Of a DNA stretch of 64,000 nucleotides, positions 24,401-37,200 are shown piece after piece (the stretch's first letter is position 1; each line of letters opens with the position of its first letter). The translations under genes and the position numbers were made by a program. Origin of the DNA: Siderastrea siderea (Eukaryota > Cnidaria > Anthozoa > Scleractinia > Rhizangiidae); contig OZ034969.1 in assembly GCA_964030785.1 (NCBI GenBank), positions 42,437,701 through 42,501,700 on the forward strand, written 5' to 3'. The notes under the pieces are model-generated. The model was not told where the DNA came from. It saw only the letters and a list, made by a program, of their open reading frames with translations, and did not search any database.

Positions 24401-27400
24401 ATTGTGCAACCTCGTTCCCAGGGCTTCTTACAGATTTGAGGGTGATCAAAGATCAATGTTTGAGTTTATATTAGTGGTTTCGAATTCGTATGCGTCATTG
24501 ATCAATAGATGGTACGCTAATGCGTACAAGTGTGGCTTCAAATTATGACAAAACAAGAAGAAAGTGAGATAAAATCTGTAAAATATCTGACAACAGTGTG
24601 ACTATGGGACAAACAAAATAATACAAAACAGTCCTTTCTGAAGGTCATTCTCAGATGTTTCTCGGCAGCTCAATGGATTGAAATTTAATTTTGTGGCTTT
24701 CTAATGGAAAGAATATTTTTCCATGGACAAATATTTTGGATCTAGTAGGAAGCGTAACTTGTCACAAAAATTAATTCTGTAATGTTTGAACCAGAAGAGA
24801 ATAGCCGATCTTGAAAGTCACGTACGTCTTCTTCTTGCGTGACATCATGCTTGACAAATGTGGCAACTCCCGTATCCAGACAAATATATAGATAAGCTCT
24901 GTTTTATTTTCCACACTATTTCACAAGGACTTACATTTTGGCTAAAATCGAGTGATAAGCGTGCCTTGTTAGAAAAGATCATGCCATTGTGTGACTTGTG
25001 CAAGTCTTGCGTGACTAGTCACGTAGCAAACTGACAAAAAAGCCAGAAACATCGCACGTGCTGACATACCGTGTGGTTGACTGTGGCACTAATTTTTTCA
25101 GGATTCAAATTTTTATGATTTTTGCGGTTTTTTCACGATCCGCAAAAAAAGTACCCGCGGAAAAAAATAATTCTCGCAAAAATTTACTCCGTCGTCGAAA
25201 TTTATATACAAACATCGCCTTTTACATGTCATGTAATGTTATGTTGGTGCCCATTTACTTAAACTGTCTCTTTCGTTCAAAAATAAAACGAAATTAGAAG
25301 CAAAACATTCAGAAATAAAGCGATGAAATTGCAGTTGGTACATTAGAAGTATTAAGCTGTTAAAAGCTTTAAAGAAAAGGATCGTCTGAAGGTACTCCAT
25401 TGATTAACTGATTTAACGTGTTATACATCTGCATGTTGTTCACCTGCATTCGATTGTTTATACTCAAAAAACGAGAATGTTATAATTCCAAATAGAAGGT
25501 GGCTTCCGGGAAATCACAAAAATTAATTCCAAGGAAGAATAAACAGTTTCCCCAATCGCAAAAATTAGGGTGCATTTTTTTATTCACAATTCTGGAATGA
25601 GAATGACCAGAATGTAAAATACGCGTGTTTTTCTATTCTGCATTCCTATTCCGGAATGGACAGAACGCCAGGGGCAGAATAAACAGAATGTTGCGAATGA
25701 AAATCCCAGATGGCTGGCGGCGAGATGAGCGCTGCGGATTCAAATACGTCTCTACCGGAGAAAAAATCAGGTTGCACTTTTGGACACAATGTAACACTGC
25801 TTCTAATTTCATTGTACCAAAAGTACGAGGTTTTTTTCAGTGATGTTTCGTACAAGAAAAAGGCGGGACCAGGACCACGCATTTCGACGGGCGTTTTTTA
25901 TGTACTAGACAATCTGAATTATTCCTAGCATTCCGTACCAACCATTCTTATTCCAGAATTGTGGATAAAAAAATGCGCCCTTAGTCCTGCAAAACACAAA
26001 AAAAAAATTACCATTCACAAAATTAAACTCCCACAAAAATATTGGTGCCACACGGTAGCAGTCTCAGCTTCGCTGAAGCCACACAAAAATCAGTGGTTGT
26101 GTTTAGCAAATAAATTTTGTTTTGATGAGTGTTTTGATGTGAAAGTAAGATACAAAATTGGGTGAAAATAATATTAAGGGATGTTTTGTTATGTAGAGAG
26201 ATGGTAATGGGCAAAGGAATCGTTGGAATTTGAAATGAGCGAATTCGAGAATAATGGAGTGGTTGGCCTGTCAGGTAAACAACGTGAATCTTATCACGTG
26301 GAGTACAGGTGATCAACTCAAGGCCAAATTGTGCCTTAATAGGTCAGGGGGGGGGGATTTTATCGCAGGGCCAGGCAGTCATGTGATAATGTTTAGTGTG
26401 GGTCATTTCACATGTAAAGAACGTGTTATGTTGATTGAGCTTGAGATCAGATTACTGTTTTGTGTAAACAAGTGGTGTTTTGTCACGTACAAACATGTGA
26501 TGAGACAAAGTTTAATGGCGAGTCACGAGACTTTCATGAGACTGTCATAAGTTCGTTTTCGGCGCTTTTTATTGGCTTTCGTGGCAGCTAGTGTTGTGTA
26601 ACAAAAGGGAGAAACTTCAAAGGAAGCGGGGAATGAGTAAATTTATGCGTTTTTCGTAACCTGAAAAATGATGACCGATGTTTGTGTCTATAAAACTGTG
26701 AAACGAATCTTGCATAGAGCTGTTGCGTTTTTGTCCTCGTATTGGAGGTAATAATTGTTTTGATTTGATTTGATTTGATTTGATTGTCTGCTGATCTTTC
26801 CGCTCAAACTTTGTACAAACAATCCCGCTACCGCCACGCAGCCTAACCAGAAACCCATTTCTCTGATAAGTCACCTCTAACTTTGCGCTTAGCAAGTCGC
26901 ACGTACGAGCAACGTTTATGCCACCCATACAATCTTTTTCCTTGTCGACCTTGTGCCTTTGACGGACCTAGTGATCGAGTGGCATGGGCATTAATTTTAA
27001 AACCTACCAAAAGGTGCGAACAATAATTCGTTTTAGTTCGAAATTCACGACTCTGCCCTTTTTATACCTTCAAACTATTTGCCATCTATTTACCATCATT
27101 TACTATGGGACATCCCTGCACAGAAGTCATCTTATTTCTCACAATGTAAAGTTGAACCATATAACTCAAAACGTAAGTTGTGCGCATGCGTACAAAGGAT
27201 TATTTACTAGAACTCGCTTCCGCTCACGTGTAAACCAGGTTTGTGCTGACGATTCGTTTTCTAAGGAAGTCTACCACAAGGAAGCCAGCCATTTCTATTT
27301 GATATATAAATATCCAACATCAAGCGAATGAAATCCGGACACTTTCGTAGTGTCGCTTTAGTAGCAGAATTTTCCGTGCGTTCTCATCTGCATTTTTGTT

Positions 27401-30400
27401 CCGGCCCCGACAACTAGCCTTTCGGGAAAATTCGACAGTCATCGGGAATGCCGAACATGGTCCACCCAAAAACCAACCAACCAACCAAAGAACCAACCTT
27501 CCCAGAAACTTGAGGCTGCATGCCGAGTATGAGGCTATTTTGTAGACAAAATAGCTCAAAAATGTTTGTCTCGTATTGGAATTGACTCCGTCAGGCTGGT
27601 TGGAAGTACAAAAGCTAATAATTCTGCTTGGAAATTAAAAAAAGAAAACAAGACAGAAACAAATTACATGTGCATGAATTCACGAAGTATGCCGAACTGG
27701 TTTGTTGCAGCCAAGAGTCATTCTCAAACTGAAGAGTCCGTCTTGTGTAAAATCTCTGCTATGTTTGTTGCTGTGGAAATTTTTACTGCGGCTAAGTAAA
27801 TGCAGGACTACAATGCGAATTAAACTCTGCCAGACGTCAAGTATCCAAAATGGTGTGTTCGAAGTAAAATTATGTTGATCAAGATGCGCGAATGCCAACA
27901 CTTCAAAGCCCGGGGGTCTTATTCCCATCCCGTATGGATCTGTAGGTAAGGGTTTCAGTGTCCCAGTGGCACACCTCCAACAACACCTCACAGAGTACCC
28001 CCCTCTCCCGCATCTCACACACTTGAAGACAGACACCGTATAGCGCCGTTATTTTCGGTTTACAGCACCAACTGGATGACGTCATTTTCATGACGTCATC
28101 CGTTAAAAATTATACCACTCCATGTCTTGAGGTGTAAAGGACTTGGTGAACTGAATCTCTGAAGGTGTGTTCTATGGAGTCTAGTTGTCTGCAGTATAAG
28201 CAATCACCATCACTTTTAATGCCATATGTACACAATTCCTTTTTAGTAACTACAATTCAGTGAAGGAACCTACATTCAAATTCTCTTACCTTGCGATTGT
28301 AATATTGTCACCCTCCTTACCGTACATGTATGTAACTCCTTTACCATTGTCCTAATTGAGGGAATGAATTATGGCTCTGACTAGAAAGTCTTTGAGTGTT
28401 TTGTCCCTCTTATAAGCAACAGCATTAGTGTAAGAGAATGTTTGATTTCTCATTTTTTTACAAGTATGGCTCAGACATTATAAATGTCAGTTGGATTGGC
28501 CATAGTGTTGTTGACGAGAAAAATGCTCATCAACTACATGTTTCGAAAATCTGATTGGTTTCCTTCTTTAGATGCTTTCGTGCTCTAGTGAGTGTGAGCT
28601 GGTGTGGCCAAATGATCACAGAGCTGCTGTTTATATAGTTCAGCGTGCACTCAGGTTAATTGAGTGACCAATTAAAAGCACGAGAATTTCAATTACACAT
28701 CATTTTGGCATCATCCTAAGAGACTTGAACAATTGGACATGTTTTCCTCCATCTTTTTGTGCCAGCTGGAGATGAGCAATGTAGTTTGCTGCTTTTTTTG
28801 CCTGGTCTCAGTGACACTACCTACACTGCAGTTGAAATAATGTACATGTAGAACCTTCAGCATCGATTTGCCCCTGGTGTATTATCTGCGTCTCTCGCTT
28901 TGTTTAAAAAATGATTTGGGATAGAGGCTAAAATTTGGTAATACGGAAGAAAGTTTGTTTTACAGTGATACGTAATAACAATATGAAAAGGTGGAACAAA
29001 GAGAACTAAACTGTCTAGTTCATTTGCACTGTATACTTGTGGTCTTTTTACTATCCGGTCTTTGGTTCAATATTTTGCCTTAAATCAGACAGACTGGTGT
29101 AATTTAGTTAAATTTTGTAAAATTTGTAATTCAAACCGCTTACTTGGTTATGTAAGGAGCAGTAACAATAACCTTTTTGTGCAACTAGTTAAAAGAGAAC
29201 CTAATGAAAGAAGAATTTGATGTACAATGTTGACAATAAGGTTATTGTAAACGGACGTGCACCACATTTGTTATATGCTCCATTGAATTTGGTAGATTTT
29301 GACTTTGCTGGCAAACAATTTGCTTTCATTAAAATATTTGTAATTTCTTATTACATTTGATGTCTTTGAATTATTTTCTTACACAAAAGTGACCGTTTAA
29401 TACAGGTCAAAAACAATAGAAACAGCTCTGTGGGACCTTGGAAAGGGTGACCACGATTGCTTAATAAAGGTTGAGTTTTTTGTACGGGGAGGCTCTGCCC
29501 CGAGGTCCAACCCCTTACCATTTTACATGTATATACCATTTTTGACAGAAAAGGCACCCCTTTCGTGTACCTTCCATTCAAAAATGGTACCCCTTTCACA
29601 TACCTACTTAAGAGCACTGCATCCCTTTTCTGAGATAAGCTTAAATAATTATAATTTTGTTCCTTTGACTTGTTTTACAACAATGGGCTTAAAGCTTGCA
29701 GCAAATACACAGCTGTCACTTAGCTATTAAATCTGTTAAGGTCCTTTACAGTCTTTAGCTCTACTGCCAGGGTCTAGATGATATGGGTGAAGAAAGGACC
29801 CTGGGTGACTGAAATGTGCCGTTGGCTAGTAGATTGTTGAAGCTCACTTGCCCGGTGGCTAGTGACTCAACTTAACAGATGTTGAACCCTGCCATGGCTC
29901 CTAACATGGTCACAACGTTGCTTCTAGGGGTGTGCCTGGAAGTTATGCTAGGTGAACATTGTTTTGATAAGCTTTTGAATAATTGATTTGCAAGTATGTG
30001 TAATGCACCTGTTGTTTTACTTTAAGTGTCTATTTCCCATGTTAACATTGCTGTTTATTTGTATTATGATTTTGTAGTCATGCTGCAGCCATTTGATTAT
30101 GATCCAAAGGAAAAGAGTAAACACAAATTCATGGTGCAGACAATGTTTGCTCCAGAAGGAGAAGTTGATCACGAGACATTGGTATGTAATGATTATTTTA
30201 TTTTATTTAACGTGAACTCACCACAGAATAAAGCATAAACAACCACAAAAAAACAGCGTTAGCTGAACAATGATTGTTTATGTTTTCAAGGCTTAAAGTT
30301 AACGACCAGCTGGTCGCACATGCGACTAGATTTTTTATTGTGCGCCTAAAAAATCATGTGTTATCGCACGTACATGCCTAAAAAGCCGGGGTTCAGTGCT

Positions 30401-32624
30401 ACTGAATCGCTACTTGACTCTGCTTTCTAACTTGATCGTCCTGTTCTGACTGGTTAGACACGAAACGGAAGCTTGACATAATAAATGCAAAGGTAGAAAT
30501 ACTGATATAACACAATCAGGCTCCAAACAATAATTAAAAGTTTCATCATTTTCCTTGCATCAGTGTGTGTTTTATAGGTCGTTTCCCCCTGTGGTTTCTC
30601 CGAACTCAGAGATCCATTTCTTCTCGACGTTTCCATTCCATCCCAGACTCTTTGCAGTTTTGTAAAAACTCCGCTGACAAGTGGGAGTCAAAGCTACCTT
30701 TAAAACGGTTGCTTCTTGCGCAATCGAGTTTGCTTTGCCGAAGTGAAAGTCAGTGGATGCGACAATTTTAAACACGAGACACTTACTAAGCACTTGAAGA
30801 GTAAGAGCCGTAAAGTGTAATATTTCCTGAGATTGAGAACTAAGGTTGATTTAAAAAACGTAACAGTATTAGTGTTATCTTCAACATAAAGTAAGAGCCT
30901 GAAAGGAACAAACACAGGAATGAAATAAAAGATAACATACTGATAAATGAATACCCAACCAATGTCTGAAGCTGTCTGATTTTTCTTTTTGGTGCCACCA
31001 GTATTTTAAGCTGTGCTCCTAACATTTTTAGCTGTGCGCCTAAAATTGTGGCAGTGGGCCTAGAAATATACACCTGGTGGTACAAGTGCTCCCAAAGCCA
31101 AAAATAAACTTTGAGCCCTGGTTTTGGTCACCCCATCTGCTGCAAGTCGTCCAAGATCTTACACACAAGTGCGAATTGGCATAACAGACACCTTCTAGAA
31201 TCATGGGAGATCAATATCTACAAGAATCCCCTCAACTGGGACAACTGTGTTTATTTTCCGCATGAGTGTTTGAATTTAGCATTAAAGGAGAAGACTCAAT
31301 AATTAGCTCGAAATTTGCATTTTTCTTATAATACAATGCACTCTTTGTAAAATTTCTTGTTATTTCTCCAGATGAAGGCTGAAGTTTTAGCTGAAACAGA
31401 AATTATTTAAAAATATATTTGAACACAAAAAAATTTTAACCAGACTAATCTTTTATTTGAATGTTATTATGAATTCACCTGGTTACAGGTCCATCACCAC
31501 ACGATATTTCAATTGTATGTAATTTCACATGTATACAGTGTACCTGTTTTGTTTGAAAAATATATACATGTATCTGTTATATCTGTCTTCCTGTCTTCCT
31601 TTTGTCTTCCTATCAAAAAAGTCACGCTTTTGACAGAAACATAATACATGTACTATGTTTGATATCTTTCCGGATCTATTGTTAAGATTGTAGTCTCACT
31701 GTTAAGCAGTAGATGTACATTGTGGATTCTTGCCCCTCCCTATCAAACCAGTATGAAGTATTGGCCACTGATTTCTCAGTGTGATGGTACCTGGTGGGGA
31801 TGCTTGCAGGGGTTGTTACTGTACCACTCACAGGGTTACCATGGATACCTCCTTGTTTGCCTTGAGTCGCATAAGGTCCCTACCAACTCTCTAGACACCA
31901 GCTTCCAAGCTGATTTACTAGCGATGAGTTTAACAGTGTGCTTCATGCCAAGTTTAATAGTTTGACTCGCTGTGAATTTTATGCATGCTCAAATAGCAAT
32001 CTTGGTGAACTCCTATTTTATGACATGGTGTTGTTGTGCAGAAATAGATACTTTCTGTGGATTTTCTGTGACTTGTCAAGATTGGCCATTGATGCTTTTC
32101 CTTGCTGATACGATTTTTAACATAACACAATTACATGTATACGGCCAGCCGTAGTGCCGAGGCTGTCTATAGTATTAGTACGTGACATTCCTTTCATCAC
32201 GGTAGGTTCTTGAAGATCGCTGATGATTGATTGGTATGTTAACGATATACATTGGCATGGGAGGGATGGCTGTGGGGTGATATTGTGACCGCTGTATTAT
32301 TGGGGACAGACATAGGTTAGGTATGGTAATGATGAAGTGAAAGGCGTTTCATTTGGTAGGTTGTTCAAGGTTGCTGGGGCAAACATTTTCGGTTTGGAGT
32401 TCTTGAGGCTTTTTAAGCATTTTCTGGGTAACATAATTTCTGGAGTAGATGACATGTATGACAATAAATTTATATGGTAGTGAAAAGTCTGTCTTTGCAC
32501 TTTTTTGTAAGACGAGGTAAATAGTCGTTCAGGACACTACTGTTCAGTAGTTTGCCCTATTTAATCGTTTTTGGTTTCAACGTTGTGTAGTGTTGTTTGT
32601 TCGTCAGTCCGTGTGTGTGGTACT

Positions 32625-32656
<32 letters not shown>

Positions 32657-32745
32657 TTCTTCTTCTTCTTCTTCTTCTTCTTCTTCTTCTTCTTCTTCTT
32701 CTTCTTCTTCTTCTTCTTCTTCTTCTTCTTCTTCTTCTTCTTCTT

Positions 32746-32776
<31 letters not shown>

Positions 32777-34201
32777 TTATTATTAGACAAATGTTATTCG
32801 CATTTTTACACTGATGGTTGGGTTCTGTCAGAAAGGTGCATCTTATTTTTACTAAATGATGTTACAGTAATGAAAATCTATCAGCTGAATGGTCACAGAA
32901 ACAACCATAAGAATGTGCTGATGTGGCACCAAGTGTTAGCAAAATCTTGTGGTTGCTAATAAAAATGTTGACTTCAGGAAAGATTAAGACATTTATTTTG
33001 TCTTGGTGATAGTGGAAAGAGGCTGACCAAAGTGCATTTATGGACTCCAAGCTGAAATGTGTGTTTGATTATGTGGAGGACAGCGAAATCCCTGCAGACA
33101 GTAGTACTGGAGCAAATGTAAGTCCCCGTATTAATTTGCGTTCCTCTTATTAAATTTACAGACAGTAATCTTTAAACTTGGGTAAACAGTGATCAGGTTT
33201 TGAGTATCCGGACCAAGTTTGGTTATTTGTTTTGGGGACATTCATGTGGGCTTTTATGTTTAATGTGGTGTTTATATAGTACATTGTTGTGGTTATCGAG
33301 TGAGAGCAACAAAATGGCTAATCTTCCACTGTGGACTCGTTTTTCAACAAAAAATATATATATTTTTTGTTGTCACTGAGGGTATGGTTCTACGTGAATA
33401 TATGTCACTTTCTTCCTAACGTATTCTTGAATGTCTTCTCACACAACAGGAAAATGAGATTTTGGACAACAAGGAGCTGCCTCTTCCGTCTAAGAAGGCA
33501 GAATCAGCGACAGTGGAGAGTGGGACTACAGTTGCACAAAATACTAACAGCAAGACAAGTTTCTCTCATAATCGAAATAGCTCTTATCCTGAAGCAGGAG
33601 TGGAGGCTGCAACATCAACAAGATCTTTGCAGGTAACCTGAGCCAACTGTGGCATTGTTTGGTGACAGCCTTCTAAGTATCATTCCCCGTAGAGTGATGA
33701 CTTATTTGCTGCTTAGGCAAGGTTTTTTTATTCACCCTAATAATTTTATAGACAGTCTTCAATTTCTCACGCCTGGCACAACAGTGGACTAATAAATTCC
33801 ATTTTGTAACCAAGCAAAGCGTTCTTGGTAGGTGGTAAAAAATTTATCGTAAACCAATCAAAAGAAAAGGTCAAAGTATTGCTTGGAAGCGAGTATGTTG
33901 CCTTAGAAATTCAAGTTTGCAATTCATAGATTAGTGTACTTGTTTTAGCTCAGTTTCACCCACTTTGCTTCATCACACTTAGGTTGAAATAATTATAATA
34001 ATTTTTTTAAAATAATTTTATTGTCGCATACACAAACGCATACATTTCATTGCACACATTACACCTGTAACACACATTGTATTATGTATTTATGTACAAC
34101 ATACAGGTGCTAGATTCATTACGTACAAAACTGTTATTGATGACAAAAGCTCAACTAAAGTGCACATTAGATGTTCTAACATTGAAAGGAAACAAAATGC
34201 C

Positions 34202-34244
<43 letters not shown>

Positions 34245-37200
34245 CATTAATAGATTTGGTGACACTTCCTGAAGCTCAGGGGCACTTAAGGACGTTTGCG
34301 CTAATTGATTTTACATATCCTTACTGCACATGCAACTCATGTCGCAATGTCATGTCACATCAAGCATTGAGTGTGGGTACTGAGGTAGAATGTAAACAAA
34401 TACAGCGATGGCGGGCGTGTAATATCTATGCACATACCAAGGTTTTTTTTTAATGCTCGTTAACCGCAGTTAAAAACTGTTAAGTATTTTTCTTTTTCTA
34501 CTCACACGGGATTGAATTTTTCTACAAAAATTAATGAAGGTGTGCATGACTAACAAGTATCCATCTGTGAGGCTAATTCTACCTGAAGGAATGACATCAC
34601 GTACTAAATAGGCCTATTTGCGTTGATATCGACATAGGACTTTATATCTGGAGTCATCCATCTTACTTCTTTTTTTCTAATACATGCAGTAATGAAGCCA
34701 GTATAGCGTCACATGGTCAACGCTTTTAGAAACACTATGGTCTTCGATAATCTTTTTCTTCGAAACGAGCAAGGTGGCACCAAATTTGCTGCGTTTGTGG
34801 CATGAGTTTGTCAGTATCTAACTGCAGCAATCGTGGTAATCAGGCAAACAACGTGGGTTAAGAAAAAACAAAAAAATGTACGTAACTTCTTAAAAATAAG
34901 TCAAATTAAATCCTTTGATAAATAATTTGATTAATAAATTGCTTCATAGTAATTAAGAATAGTACCTCAACCTTAGTGACGTTACTGCGTATTAAAAGCG
35001 TCCACAGCCAAAATGATGACGATGATGATGAGAAGAAGAAGAAGAAGAAGAAGAAGAAGAAGAAGAAGAAGAAGAAGGAGAAGGAGAAGGAGAAGGAGAA
35101 GGAGAAGAAGAAGAAGAAGAAGAAGGAGAAGGAGAAGGAGAAGGAGAAGGAGAAGGAGAAGGAGAAGGAGAAGGAGAAGGAGAAGGAGAAGGAGAAGGAG
35201 AAGGAGAAGGAGAAGGAGAAGGAGAAGAAGAAGAAGAAGAAGAAGAAGAAGAAGAAGAAGAAGAGTGATGATGATGATCATCATCATCACCATCACCATC
35301 ACCATCACCATCACCATCACCATCATCATCATCATCATCATCATCTTTGGTGCGCAATAGAGTGATGTCCTAAAGAGGATGCAGGAGGCTGTTGTCCAGC
35401 ACCCTGAATATTGCCCGAACATTCAAAGTTATTACCAAGTGACGCCCCAGACCCTGATGTCAAGAGTTACATTATAGATAGAGGATAATATTAGTTTTAC
35501 GCTTGCTTTCGTATTTCATTTTTATTATATAAATTTTAGGCTTGCATTAGATTTAAGAATTCTTTTTATAGGATTTCTTAAGCTTGTACTAGTTAAGGCA
35601 TAGGATATTATCAATTTTTTCAGTGTTGAATTCCTGTAGAGCAACATAGGTTACGACTTCGCCCTAGTGGCTAATTTTCTATGTAATAATAATAATAACA
35701 GCCGTCGTGGTAATAATAGTTACTTGTTTTTGTAGTTACTTGCCAGTGTTTTTGCTTCATATTTTGAGGGCGTAGGCGAGAGCCAAAGTCATCAGTATTT
35801 ATTAATTGAGCTATTGTGTCAAGACAAAACAGCCACATTGTCGGCATGCAGCTTCGACTTTCTGGGAAGTTTGGTTCGTTGGTTCTTTGATTCTTTGGTT
35901 CTTAGGGAGTGCTCGGAAGTGTTCCCTTAAGATGGTCCGTGGGTATCCGATGATCGAGCCGACAGTGTCCTTTTTTGATCGTGTTTTTGAAAAGGAAGAC
36001 GTTAACCGATTTCTTAGAATTTTCAGGAGTAAACAGAAATAACCTGTAAAAATATAAAACTTTAAATTTTATGCGACCGAATCCCGATTTGTGTTAGCTA
36101 TAAGAGGTTTTTTTCAAATCCTTCTTTTTAAATAAAAACCTTTAAGTTTCGTGATGTTTTCCTCGATCAGGTTTGTCACGCGAGGTGACAAATAGAAAGC
36201 GGTTTCTGACATTTCACATTTTCTCAAAAGTACGTGTTACAAATGTACAGATACGTAATGAAAGTTAAAAAAAACCACTGACAGTAAAAATAAAAGCCAG
36301 TGCTAACGCAAGACTTATCATTCATGCTGTTGATGGCCAAAAATCACTGAGGACGTAATTTGACGTCACACAGAGAATAAATCTTGTTTTGTCACTTTTG
36401 CTACATGCTTTAACTAGTCACCCAAGACGGCATTTAGACGTGAAGAAATTGACAAGTCACACAAGACTTGCCTTATTTTTCAACAACCACACGATCAGTT
36501 GTATTCATAATATTATTATTTTATGTTAATTAAAGCCACACAAGTTTACGCTCATTCCGTGTCCGCGTGCGTGCGCACCGATTTTTTATAATGACTTCAA
36601 ACAAGCTGGCAATAGCTAAAGTTTACTCACAGCAAGTTACGTTACGGTCTGGACCAAAACGAGCGACTCCTTAATTGTGCTCTTAAAACTGCCCTACCCT
36701 TGCGACTGTCCTAACTGCCACATAAATGTGATACCTATATTGACCCAGCAACCACCCTTTTGAAGGCTGATGTCACTCAAAACTACTTTGTAAATGTCGA
36801 AAAGATCGGAGACTTGCGTTGAATCCAACCTAGAACAGACACGTACGTTTGCTTTCCAATTTTGTGAAGCTTTGCAAACCCCATATGTTCTAAACCATTC
36901 CATGTTGTTGTTATTTAGTTCAAATTCCTCACGATTTTCTGCCGCTTGGGAATCAGTTGTTTAAATTATTTTTCGAAGGTTTGATTCCCAAGCGGCAGGA
37001 AATCGTTTGGAATTTGCGGTTAACTCTAAACAGTCTTTTCCATCAAAATGTAGTGTTATGTTTTGCTTTTATTTAGGTTGATGAAAGAAGAGTGATCAAT
37101 GAGGAATTAGAACAACTGAAAAACGAAAACACTGTTTTAATGGTATGTATAATAAATGGTGTGCCCAATGAACGTTCTTTGTGTGCTTGCAGGTTGCTGC

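Noticed and set aside
32557..32959. Long poly-Ser, poly-Leu, poly-Phe and poly-Lys reading frames
   Set aside because: They are translations of the CTT microsatellite in an intron and have no unique sequence beyond a few residues.
34976..35422. Frames of 115-146 codons rich in Lys/Glu, Arg, Leu or Ser/Pro
   Set aside because: They are translations of the GAA/GGA/CAT compound microsatellite in VAP intron 5.
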